Shown here in pieces: positions 1-6,960 of a DNA stretch of 7,268 nucleotides. The stretch is from Flavobacteriaceae bacterium (lineage in GTDB: Bacteria > Bacteroidota > Bacteroidia > Flavobacteriales > Flavobacteriaceae): the NCBI GenBank assembly GCA_030633225.1, contig DAOVTF010000094.1:1-7268 (forward strand). The letters are read 5' to 3'. The notes under the pieces were generated by a model. It saw only the letters and a list, made by a program, of their open reading frames with translations. It made no database searches and was not told the origin of the DNA. The position numbers and the translations under genes were made by a program. Numbering within the stretch: position 1 is the stretch's first letter; every line of letters starts with the position of its first letter.

Positions 1-1714
1 AACTTTTCCTAATTACCCTTCTGAAATTAGAGCTCCACAAGGAAGCTTGTATGGAGTATCTGGATTTCAAGTAAATATAGGGAGTGTAGAAATAAGTACG
101 CCTGGAGACGATCTAGATTTATTAGTAGCAATGAATCCGGCAGGTTTAAAAACAAATTTATCTGCTTTAAAAGCGGGTCATACAGTTATTGTAGATACCG
201 ATTCTTTTACAAAGAAGAATTTGCAAAAAGCTGAATATGAAACTAATCCTTTAGAGGATGGTAGCTTAGATAATTATCGAGTTATAGAAGTCGCTATGAC
301 ATCTCTAACAAAAGAATCACTTAAAGATTTAGGTTTAGACAATAAAAGCATTGTTAGAAGTAAAAATATGTTTGCTTTAGGAATGGTGTATTGGATGTAT
401 GGTAGAGATATGAATCATACACTTGATTTCTTTAAAAAGAAATTCAAATTTAAACCAATTATCGCTGAAGGAAATTCAAAAGTAATCAAAGCTGGTTATT
501 ATTATGCTGAAACTTTAGAATTGATTCCAAATTCTTATGCTATTGCCCCTTCAACAATGCCAAAAGGAACCTATAGAATTGTAAATGGAAATACAGCTAC
601 TGCATGGGGGTTTTTAGCTGCTGCAGAAAAAACCGGATTAGAATTGTATTTAGGATCTTATCCAATTACTCCTGCTACTGATATTTTACATGAATTGGTT
701 AAACACAAACATTTTGGTGTAAAAGCATTTCAAGCTGAGGATGAAATTGCTGGTGTAACTTCAACTATTGGAGCTGCATTTGCAGGTGATTTAGCAATTA
801 CAACAACTTCAGGGCCAGGATTGGCTTTAAAAGGCGAAGCAATAGGTTTGGCAATGATGACTGAATTACCAATGGTAATAGTTAATGTACAGAGAGGTGG
901 TCCTTCAACAGGTATGCCAACTAAAACGGAACAATCTGATTTATTGCAAGCAATGTATGGTAGAAACGGTGAAAGTCCAATTATTGTGATTGCCGCAAGT
1001 ACACCTGCAAATTGTTTTGATTATGCATATGAAGCTTCAAGACTAGCTTTAGAACACATGACTCCTGTTATTTTATTAACAGATGGATATATAGCAAATG
1101 GATCAGAGCCATGGAAAATAAAATCAATTAATGATATGTCGGATATCAAAACTAGAAGAATTGATCAAAATTCAGATTCAGATCCTTTTGATAGAGATAA
1201 TGATACACTTGCGCGTAGTTGGGCTGTTCCGGGAACACCGGGACTAGAACATCGAGTAGGTGGTTTAGAAAAGGACAAAATTACTGGAAATGTTTCTATG
1301 GATTCAGTAAACCATGAACAGATGGTGAATGTAAGGGCAGAAAAAGTTAAGAGAGTAGAGAATAATATACCTGATTTAGTTCCTGAATACGAAAAAGAAG
1401 GTGATTTATTAGTAGTTGGTTGGGGTGGTACTTATGGTAGTTTGCATTCAGCAGTTAGGGTTCTAGATAGTGAAGGATATAAAGTAGGTCATGCACATTT
1501 TAATTATATTAACCCAATGCCTAAAAATACGGAAGAAGTATTTTCTAGGTTTAAAAAAATCATTGTTTGCGAACTTAACAAGGGTCAGTTGTCATTTGTA
1601 TTAAGAGGAAAGTATAATCAATTTGAGTTTGCACAATATAATAAGGTACAAGGCTTACCATTTTCAGTAACAGATTTAACTGCGAAATTTAAAAATTTAA
1701 TAAAAGAAGATTAA
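1..1714 (+). CDS. korA: 2-oxoacid:ferredoxin oxidoreductase, fused gamma-alpha subunit (KorA), 5'-partial
   Basis: Alpha subunit of a thiamine-dependent 2-oxoacid (probably 2-oxoglutarate):ferredoxin oxidoreductase; with KorB it decarboxylates the oxoacid to an acyl-CoA and passes electrons to ferredoxin in the cytoplasm. The frame is open to the window edge (first full codon at base 2), so 570 residues are visible. A TTG at 47 is an internal Leu codon, because the 15 residues before it (TFPNYPSEIRAPQGS) are typical conserved family sequence. I estimate some 45 residues are missing from a protein usually near 610-620. Counting from base 2, the gamma domain fills about residues 1-180, and the pyrimidine-binding domain follows with YPITPATD (220-227), EDEIAG (246-251), SGPGLALKGE (270-279) and RGGPSTGMPTKTEQSD (298-313). 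A transketolase C-terminal-like domain has GWGGTYGS (473-480) and CELNKGQL (523-530). One base separates it from korB. Family assignment is firm; the exact oxoacid is inferred. Confidence 0.93.
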   Translation, partial: TFPNYPSEIRAPQGSLYGVSGFQVNIGSVEISTPGDDLDLLVAMNPAGLKTNLSALKAGHTVIVDTDSFTKKNLQKAEYETNPLEDGSLDNYRVIEVAMTSLTKESLKDLGLDNKSIVRSKNMFALGMVYWMYGRDMNHTLDFFKKKFKFKPIIAEGNSKVIKAGYYYAETLELIPNSYAIAPSTMPKGTYRIVNGNTATAWGFLAAAEKTGLELYLGSYPITPATDILHELVKHKHFGVKAFQAEDEIAGVTSTIGAAFAGDLAITTTSGPGLALKGEAIGLAMMTELPMVIVNVQRGGPSTGMPTKTEQSDLLQAMYGRNGESPIIVIAASTPANCFDYAYEASRLALEHMTPVILLTDGYIANGSEPWKIKSINDMSDIKTRRIDQNSDSDPFDRDNDTLARSWAVPGTPGLEHRVGGLEKDKITGNVSMDSVNHEQMVNVRAEKVKRVENNIPDLVPEYEKEGDLLVVGWGGTYGSLHSAVRVLDSEGYKVGHAHFNYINPMPKNTEEVFSRFKKIIVCELNKGQLSFVLRGKYNQFEFAQYNKVQGLPFSVTDLTAKFKNLIKED

Positions 1715-1715
1715 G

Positions 1716-2729
1716 ATGGAAGATACATTAGTACAAAAATATACATTTAAAGATTTTGCCAGTGATCAGGAAGTAAGATGGTGCCCTGGATGTGATGATT
1801 ATGTCATTTTAAGAGCAATGCAAAAAGCACTTCCAGAAATGGGAAAGAAAAAAGAAGATATTGTTTTTATATCTGGTATTGGTTGTTCTTCTCGTTTTCC
1901 ATATTACATTGACTCTTATGGAATGCATGGAATTCATGGTAGAGCAGCTGCTATTGCAAGTGGCGTGAAGTTAGCTAATCCAAAACTAAGTGTTTGGGTA
2001 GCAACAGGTGATGGTGATAGTTTAGCAATTGGAGGAAATCATTTTATTCATGTATTAAGAAGAAACTTAGATCTAAATATCGTTCTTTTTAATAATGAAA
2101 TTTACGGTTTAACTAAAGGTCAGTTTTCACCAACCTCTTTGATTGGTCAAAAAACAAAATCATCTCCTTATGGTAATACGCAGCCTCCATTTCAACCAGG
2201 TGAATTGGCTTTAGGTGCACGTGCTAGATTTTTTGCGAGATTGGGAGGTAATAGTCCAAAAGAGATGACTCAATTATTTATTGAAGCAGAAAAATTCAAA
2301 GGAACTTCATTAATCGAAATTTTACAAAATTGCGTAATATTTAATGATGGTTGTTTTACACAATATACCGACAAAGCGATAAGAGAAGATAAACAAATTC
2401 ATTTAGAGCATGGTAAACCAATGATATTTGGTAAAGATCGAGATAAAGGTATTGTTTTAAACGGTCTTAAGTTAGAAGTTGTAACAATTGGTGAAGATGG
2501 TATTACTCAAGAAGATCTTTTAGTTCATGATGCAAAATGTGAAGACAATACTTTACATCAAATGTTGGTAAAAATGGAACATCCTATTGCTACAGGAATT
2601 ATAAGAAGTTTTGAAGAAGATACTTTTGAAGAAAGGGAACAAATGTTAACTGATGAAGTTCAAAAAAATTCAAAATTCAAAAAAGTAGACGATTTATTTT
2701 TCTCTGGAGAAACTTATGAGGTAAAATAA
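1716..2729 (+). CDS. korB: 2-oxoacid:ferredoxin oxidoreductase beta subunit (KorB)
   Basis: Beta subunit carrying thiamine diphosphate and the 4Fe-4S cluster that relays electrons to ferredoxin. The 337 residues begin with the cluster motif WCPGC (Cys23, Cys26), followed by Cys57 in SGIGCSSR. Cys206 in LQNCVIFNDG is the likely fourth ligand, by analogy with characterised OFOR beta subunits. The TPP motif starts at GDGDS (98-102) and closes at NN (126-127), with NEIYGLTKGQFSPTS just after it. The C-terminal ~120 residues are the usual extension of the long bacterial form. The ATG sits one base after the korA stop, behind purine-rich AAAAGAAGA; tight spacing suggests co-transcription and coupled translation. 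The stop is followed by two more in-frame TAA codons and then a strong terminator, so this looks like the last gene of its transcript. No ferredoxin gene is visible alongside. Specificity for 2-oxoglutarate over other oxoacids is inferred from the overall type. Confidence 0.94.
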   Translation: MEDTLVQKYTFKDFASDQEVRWCPGCDDYVILRAMQKALPEMGKKKEDIVFISGIGCSSRFPYYIDSYGMHGIHGRAAAIASGVKLANPKLSVWVATGDGDSLAIGGNHFIHVLRRNLDLNIVLFNNEIYGLTKGQFSPTSLIGQKTKSSPYGNTQPPFQPGELALGARARFFARLGGNSPKEMTQLFIEAEKFKGTSLIEILQNCVIFNDGCFTQYTDKAIREDKQIHLEHGKPMIFGKDRDKGIVLNGLKLEVVTIGEDGITQEDLLVHDAKCEDNTLHQMLVKMEHPIATGIIRSFEEDTFEEREQMLTDEVQKNSKFKKVDDLFFSGETYEVK

Positions 2730-2742
2730 TTATAATAATTAC

Positions 2743-2775
2743 AAAAGGATGACAATAGTCATCCTTTATTTTTTT
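2743..2775 (+). terminator. Rho-independent terminator after korB
   Basis: A perfect 10-bp inverted repeat, AAAGGATGAC (2744-2753) and GTCATCCTTT (2758-2767), encloses a 4-nt AATA loop. It is followed, after one A, by seven T residues (2769-2775). It starts about 14 bases after the korB stop, the expected place for the end of the kor transcript. The short A-run on the left arm would give only a weak U-tract in the reverse direction, so it reads mainly as a plus-strand terminator. Confidence 0.88.
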
Positions 2776-2784
2776 AATTCAAAA

Positions 2785-2792
2785 TAATTTTG
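2785..2792 (+). promoter_or_regulatory. Putative Bacteroidota-type -7 promoter element for nuoA
   Basis: TAATTTTG matches the Bacteroidota primary-sigma -7 consensus TAnnTTTG at every defined position. It lies 10 bases after the terminator T-tract and 25 bases before the nuoA ATG, which would give a leader of roughly 20 nt. No clear TTG or TTTG -33 element is seen at the right distance upstream; that region is occupied by the terminator's right arm and T-run. In such A/T-rich DNA a chance match is possible, so the support comes from its position between a terminator and a new operon. Confidence 0.5.
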
Positions 2793-2817
2793 CACTTTAA
2801 TTAAAGATTTTATTTCA

Positions 2818-3168
2818 ATGGGCTACGAAGCAATTTTAGTTTTATTAATAGCAGGAGTTTTTTTAATTGTTTTAGCAAATTTCTTATCCAATTTACTTTC
2901 TCATAAATCAGATAATCCTGCAAAACGAGAACCTTACGAATGTGGTATTGAAACTATAGGTCCAACATGGGTACAGTTTAAAGTTGGGTATTATCTTTTT
3001 GCAATATTATTTTTAATATTTGATGTAGAAGTTGCATTCTTAATACCATGGGCAGTAGTTTTTAAAGAAGTTGGAACAGTTGCATTAGTAGAAATAATTA
3101 TATTTTTATTTATACTTGGTTTAGGGTTGGCATATGCCTGGAAAAAAAGAGCATTAAAATGGGAGTAG
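2818..3168 (+). CDS. nuoA: Complex I subunit NuoA (ND3 homologue)
   Basis: Small membrane subunit of proton-pumping complex I, which helps form the junction of membrane arm and quinone chamber. The 116 residues show three membrane segments (about 4-26, 57-80, 86-108). The first loop carries the signature REPYECGIE (37-45), whose Cys42 corresponds to the ND3 loop cysteine near the quinone site. The second helix contains [12 protein letters not shown] (68-79) with the conserved acidic residues. Length is normal for the family. The ATG is preceded by TTTATTTCA with no Shine-Dalgarno sequence. It is the first gene of the operon, downstream of a terminator and a candidate promoter. Its last 10 bases, including its TAG stop, overlap the start of nuoB, which suggests translational coupling. 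It is the only complete gene here ending in TAG. Confidence 0.96.
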   Translation: MGYEAILVLLIAGVFLIVLANFLSNLLSHKSDNPAKREPYECGIETIGPTWVQFKVGYYLFAILFLIFDVEVAFLIPWAVVFKEVGTVALVEIIIFLFILGLGLAYAWKKRALKWE

Positions 3169-3755
3169 ATAAAAAAAGTTTTTTAAAACAAATAGAGCCA
3201 GATGGGTTAAAGCAAGTGGTTCCTGATGATTTTCCCGGTAAAGTAATACCTGGAGGAAATGGTGGAAATATTGTTGTAACAACTCTGGATAATGTTATAA
3301 ATTGGGGTCGTTCGAATTCGTTATGGCCTTTGTATTTCGGAACAAGTTGTTGCGCAATTGAAATGATGCAAACAGGTGCACCGAGACATGATTTTTCTCG
3401 ATTTGGATTTGAAGTAGCACGACCTTCGGCACGGCAAGCTGATTTGATCATAATTGCCGGAACTATTGTAAATAAAATGGCACCTGTATTAAGAAGATTA
3501 TATGACCAAATGGCTGAGCCTAAATATGTTATTGCTATGGGAGCATGTGCTATCTCAGGAGGACCGTTTTTTTATAATTCATATTCTGTTGTAAAAGGAG
3601 CTGATCATATTATTCCGGTGGATGTTTATATTCCTGGATGTCCTCCACGACCAGAAGCATTATTAGAAGGGATGATTATGTTACAAGAAAAGATCAAAAC
3701 TGAAAATATGAGTAAAAAAGTAAATCCAATTGATGGATTTGATGAAGGGAAATAA
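3159..3755 (+). CDS. nuoB: Complex I subunit NuoB (PSST homologue, cluster N2)
   Basis: Peripheral Q-module subunit that holds the terminal 4Fe-4S cluster N2, the direct electron donor to quinone. All four expected ligands are present in the 198-residue protein: the tandem pair Cys64-Cys65 in [11 protein letters not shown], Cys130 in [10 protein letters not shown], and Cys161 in [15 protein letters not shown]. The [20 protein letters not shown] segment (73-92) also matches the family. About 35 N-terminal residues precede the conserved core, and the last 20 or so form a polar tail of no obvious motif. The ATG lies inside the end of nuoA. The TAA stop is followed at once by in-frame TAG, a double stop. 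An intact N2 site shows this is a functional quinone-reducing complex rather than a remnant. Confidence 0.97.
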   Translation: MGVDKKSFLKQIEPDGLKQVVPDDFPGKVIPGGNGGNIVVTTLDNVINWGRSNSLWPLYFGTSCCAIEMMQTGAPRHDFSRFGFEVARPSARQADLIIIAGTIVNKMAPVLRRLYDQMAEPKYVIAMGACAISGGPFFYNSYSVVKGADHIIPVDVYIPGCPPRPEALLEGMIMLQEKIKTENMSKKVNPIDGFDEGK

Positions 3756-3781
3756 TAGTTTGTTATACAAAATCAAGTAAG

Positions 3782-4243
3782 ATGAAAAATGAAGATTTAC
3801 AAAATATTATAAATGGCTTTGGTGAAAATTTAGAATTTACAACTGAAGAATCTGAATTTTTAAATGTTATTGTTCCCAAAGGGCAACTACATGAAGTTTG
3901 TGAACAGTTGAAAACAAATCCAGATTTAAAGTTTGATTATTTATATTGTTTGACAGGAATGGATTGGGGAAGTGATTTAGGTGTTATTTATCATTTAGAA
4001 TCAACCGAACTCAAACATTTAATTGTTGTAAAAGTAAAAACTAGCGATAGAGAAAATCCAACCTTAGATTCGGTTTGTGATATATGGAGAACTGCTGAAT
4101 TCCATGAAATGGAGGTTTATGATTTTTTCGGTATAAAATTCAACAATCATCCAAATTTGAAAAGACTTTTCTTAACTCCCGATTGGGATGGATGGCCTTT
4201 GAGGAAAGATTATGTAGATGAAGCAAATATGATTATTAAATAA
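3782..4243 (+). CDS. nuoC: Complex I subunit NuoC (30-kDa homologue), stand-alone
   Basis: Peripheral-arm subunit without cofactors that packs against NuoD and NuoB. Its 153 residues contain the characteristic C-terminal stretch of the 30-kDa family: WRTAEFHEMEVYDFFGI (102-118), then HPNLKRLF (123-130) and DWDGWPLRKDY (134-144). The usual ERE of the family signature reads EME here (109-111), a methionine in place of the typical arginine. It is encoded separately from nuoD; in some bacteria the two are fused. A 26-bp gap separates it from nuoB, the longest inside the nuo operon, and holds no convincing promoter or terminator. The ATG follows CAAGTAAG, which is not a strong ribosome binding site. 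Assignment is secure from motif and position. Confidence 0.94.
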   Translation: MKNEDLQNIINGFGENLEFTTEESEFLNVIVPKGQLHEVCEQLKTNPDLKFDYLYCLTGMDWGSDLGVIYHLESTELKHLIVVKVKTSDRENPTLDSVCDIWRTAEFHEMEVYDFFGIKFNNHPNLKRLFLTPDWDGWPLRKDYVDEANMIIK

Positions 4244-4251
4244 GTATTTCC

Positions 4252-5373
4252 ATGGTTGAAAATGAGATAGTAAATAATATGAAAACGGAAGAGTATTTCG
4301 TTAATATGGGGCCTCAACACCCGGCTGCTCATGGAGTGTTACGATTATTATTAAAAATTGATGGTGAAATAATTAAAAATGTTGATCCTGATCTTGGATA
4401 TATCCATCGTTCCATCGAAAAAATGTGCGAACGTGATAGTTACCAACAAATAGTTCATTTGACAGATAGGATGGATTACCTTTCATCACATATCAATAAT
4501 GAAGCAGTATGTTTGGCAGTTGAAAAAGGACTAGATATAGAAGTTTCTGATAGAGTAAAAGTGATCAGAACTATTATAAGTGAGTTAACACGTTTGGCAT
4601 CTCATCAATTATGGTGGGGAGTTATTGGGATGGATTTGGGAGCCTTAACTACTTATTTTTATGCTTTTAGAGATCGTGAATATATAAATGATATTTTTGA
4701 GGAAACCTGTGGTGCAAGATTGACTATGAATTATAATATTCCCGGAGGTTTGATGTATGATATTCATCCAAATTTTGTAAATCGAGTTAAAGAATTTTTA
4801 GTGCATTTTAAAACAAAATTACCTGAATATGATCGTTTGTTAACTGGGAATGTAATTTTTCAAAAGCGAACCAAAGGTGTAGGAGTTTTAACCAAAGAAG
4901 ATGCAATATCATATGGGGCTACTGGGCCTGTAGGAAGAGGTTCTGGTTTTGCGTGTGATGTTAGAAAAACACACCCATACAGTGCTTATGATAGAGTTGA
5001 GTTTAAGGAAGCCTTATTTACTGAAGGAGATTCTTTGGCAAGATATAAAGTAAGAATAATGGAAATGTGGGAATCGATGTCGATCATTGAACAGTTGATC
5101 GATAATATCCCTGAAGGAGATATTAAAACACCAACTAAAGCAGTAATAAAATTACCTAAAGGCGAATTTTACCAAAGAGTTGAAGCCGCAAGAGGTGAGT
5201 TGGGTGTTTATATCAACAGTACCGGAACTAAAAATCCGTATAGAGTAAAATTCCGTTCATCAGGATTTTCAAATTTATCGGTTTTAAACCATATAACTAA
5301 GGGTGGAAAAATAGCTGATTTAGTAGCTACAATGGCATCTTTTGACTTTGTAATTCCTGATATTGATCGTTAA
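4252..5373 (+). CDS. nuoD: Complex I subunit NuoD (49-kDa homologue)
   Basis: Q-module subunit that with NuoB forms the quinone-binding cavity. The 373-residue protein has MGPQHPAAHGVLR near its start, in which His27 matches the quinone-site histidine of the 49-kDa subunit. Tyr76 in DRMDYLSSH matches the conserved quinone-contacting tyrosine. Further family segments are DPDLGYIHRSIEKMCE (45-60), TMNYNIPGG (158-166) and the C-terminal DFVIPDIDR. The CxxC pairs that bind NiFe in related hydrogenases are absent, so this is a quinone-reductase subunit. Two starts are plausible: the ATG at 4252, or Met10 at 4279, which would remove nine non-conserved residues; the first leaves an 8-bp gap to nuoC and is kept here. 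The next gene is nuoH; nuoE, nuoF and nuoG, which normally intervene, are not there. Confidence 0.96.
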   Translation: MVENEIVNNMKTEEYFVNMGPQHPAAHGVLRLLLKIDGEIIKNVDPDLGYIHRSIEKMCERDSYQQIVHLTDRMDYLSSHINNEAVCLAVEKGLDIEVSDRVKVIRTIISELTRLASHQLWWGVIGMDLGALTTYFYAFRDREYINDIFEETCGARLTMNYNIPGGLMYDIHPNFVNRVKEFLVHFKTKLPEYDRLLTGNVIFQKRTKGVGVLTKEDAISYGATGPVGRGSGFACDVRKTHPYSAYDRVEFKEALFTEGDSLARYKVRIMEMWESMSIIEQLIDNIPEGDIKTPTKAVIKLPKGEFYQRVEAARGELGVYINSTGTKNPYRVKFRSSGFSNLSVLNHITKGGKIADLVATMASFDFVIPDIDR

Positions 5374-5392
5374 TATAGTATAAGATTTTTTA

Positions 5393-6460
5393 ATGATGAA
5401 CATACCATTAAGCATAACAAAAACAATACATGATTGGCTTTTTTCAATCATGCCAGAAGGAGTAGCAACTGTTACTGAATGGATTTTAGTTGCAGCAGCT
5501 TATTTAGCATTATTTGCTGTTGCCGGATTGTATTTAGTACTTTTAGAGCGAAAAGTGGCAGCATGGTTTCAATTGAGACTTGGACCTAATAGAGTAGGAC
5601 CTTTTGGAATTTTCCAGACCATGGCAGATGCATTGAAATTAGTTTCTAAAGAGTTGACAAGTACAGATAGAATTGATAAATTTTTATATAATTTAGCACC
5701 GTATTTTGTTATAGTTTCTGCTTTAATTGCTATTGGCATCTTTCCTTTTTCAAGACAATTTCAAGCTTTTGATATCAATATAGGTATATTTTTCTTATTT
5801 GCAATTTCATCGATAGGTGTGATTGGAATTTTATTAGCAGGATGGTCGAGTAACAATAAATTTGCCATGATTGGTGCAATGCGAAGTGGTTTACAAACCA
5901 TTAGTTATGAGTTATCAGTTGGTTTATCAATGTTAACCATGGTTTTATTAACTGGTTCTTTACAATTATCAGAAATAATTGAAGTTCAACGTACCGGTGG
6001 ATGGTTGATCTTACAAGGTCATATACCTGCTATTATCGCATTTATGATCTTTATGATTGCAGGAACAGCAGAAACCAATAGAGCACCTTTTGATCTTGTA
6101 GAAGCAGAATCAGAATTGGGTGCAGGTTTTCATACCGAATATTCAGGAATGAAATTTGCCTATTTCTTTTTAGCTGAGTTTATCAATATGTTTATTATAG
6201 CTTCCATCGCAGTTGTGTTATTTTTTGGAGGGTGGTTGTCACCTTTTGGAATAACCGATGATATCACCTGGTTTCCGGAATCAATTTGGTTTTTAATAAA
6301 AGTATTGACCATCATTATATTAATGATGTGGTTTAGATGGACATTTCCTCGATTAAGAGTTGATCAATTGTTAACCTTAGAATGGAAATATTTATTGCCA
6401 TTAAATTTAATGAACTTAGTTTTAATGGCAATTGTAATTTGGTTGAACTGGACTATATAA
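5393..6460 (+). CDS. nuoH: Complex I membrane subunit NuoH (ND1 homologue)
   Basis: Membrane subunit that joins the Q module to the proton-pumping arm and lines the quinone entry channel. The 355 residues are strongly hydrophobic with about eight membrane segments (roughly 28-50, 101-119, 129-150, 172-190, 209-226, 252-280, 296-314, 333-352). Signatures include LERKVAAW (51-58), RLGPNRVGPFG (62-72), AETNRAPFDLVEAESELGAG (226-245), HTEYSGMKFA (247-256) and FPRLRVDQLL (318-327). The acidic loop at 226-242 is the one implicated in coupling quinone chemistry to proton transfer. Two ATG codons stand in tandem at 5393 and 5396, so the protein may begin at either. No Shine-Dalgarno sequence precedes them. 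It follows nuoD by 19 bp and ends in a TAATAA double stop. Its direct placement after nuoD marks the missing NADH module. Confidence 0.97.
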   Translation: MMNIPLSITKTIHDWLFSIMPEGVATVTEWILVAAAYLALFAVAGLYLVLLERKVAAWFQLRLGPNRVGPFGIFQTMADALKLVSKELTSTDRIDKFLYNLAPYFVIVSALIAIGIFPFSRQFQAFDINIGIFFLFAISSIGVIGILLAGWSSNNKFAMIGAMRSGLQTISYELSVGLSMLTMVLLTGSLQLSEIIEVQRTGGWLILQGHIPAIIAFMIFMIAGTAETNRAPFDLVEAESELGAGFHTEYSGMKFAYFFLAEFINMFIIASIAVVLFFGGWLSPFGITDDITWFPESIWFLIKVLTIIILMMWFRWTFPRLRVDQLLTLEWKYLLPLNLMNLVLMAIVIWLNWTI

Positions 6461-6479
6461 TAAATGATTTAACAAGACA

Positions 6480-6956
6480 ATGAGTTACTTTTCAGATATA
6501 TATAACGGAATAAAAACCCTGCTTACCGGTATGAGTGTAACAGGTGGGTATTTTATTCGAGCTCGTAAAGGAAGCATTACACAACAATATCCTGACAATA
6601 GAGAAACATTAAAAATGTTTGATCGATTTAGAGGTGAAGTCGTTATGCCACACGATGATCATAACGAACACCATTGTACAGGTTGTCAAAAATGTGAAAT
6701 AGCTTGCCCCAATGGTTCTATTGAAATCGTGTGGGATAGACAAGTTGATCCTGAAACAGGTAAGAAAAAGAAAATGATTGATAAACATATTTATCATTTA
6801 AGTATGTGTACAATGTGTGGTTTATGTATAGAAGCTTGTCCTACAGATGCTATAGTTTGGGCTCAGAATTATGAGAATTCTGTATATGATAGAAAATATT
6901 TAACAAAAGTATTGAACCAACCAGGTTCAAAAGTAAAAGCTGGAATTGAAGATTAA
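6480..6956 (+). CDS. nuoI: Complex I subunit NuoI (TYKY homologue, two 4Fe-4S clusters)
   Basis: Ferredoxin-like subunit carrying clusters N6a and N6b, which pass electrons inward to N2 on NuoB. Two complete CxxCxxCxxxCP motifs are present: Cys66, 69, 72, 76 in HHCTGCQKCEIACPNGSI, and Cys110, 113, 116, 120 in MCTMCGLCIEACPTDAI. The linker between them is a charged stretch (PETGKKKKMIDK, 91-102). The N-terminal ~30 residues are likely the amphipathic membrane-surface helix region, and the 158-residue length is at the short end of the normal range. With NuoEFG not encoded nearby, NuoI becomes the outermost iron-sulfur subunit visible and so the likely docking site for whatever donor the complex uses; this last point is inference. 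It lies 19 bp after nuoH and 4 bp before nuoJ. Confidence 0.97.
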   Translation: MSYFSDIYNGIKTLLTGMSVTGGYFIRARKGSITQQYPDNRETLKMFDRFRGEVVMPHDDHNEHHCTGCQKCEIACPNGSIEIVWDRQVDPETGKKKKMIDKHIYHLSMCTMCGLCIEACPTDAIVWAQNYENSVYDRKYLTKVLNQPGSKVKAGIED

Positions 6957-6960
6957 TATT

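Noticed and set aside
3110..3451. A 113-residue open frame on the minus strand across the nuoA end and nuoB
   Set aside because: It lies entirely antisense to well-supported nuoA and nuoB, has no recognisable domain, and its composition is what a reverse reading of conserved nuoB would give.
3759..3771. Small palindrome TTTGT-TAT-ACAAA in the nuoB-nuoC gap, considered as an attenuator or operator
   Set aside because: Five A/T-dominated pairs with a 3-nt loop and no T-tract are too weak for a terminator and expected by chance at this base composition.
4252..5373. Possibility that the cluster is a membrane-bound NiFe hydrogenase or other complex I relative
   Set aside because: NuoD lacks the N- and C-terminal CxxC pairs that bind NiFe, and keeps the quinone-site His and Tyr; nuoA and nuoJ also accompany it, as in true quinone-reducing complex I.
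6609..6797. A 62-residue open frame on the minus strand inside nuoI
   Set aside because: It is antisense to the conserved nuoI cluster-binding region, is short, and shows no recognisable motif; treated as a shadow frame.
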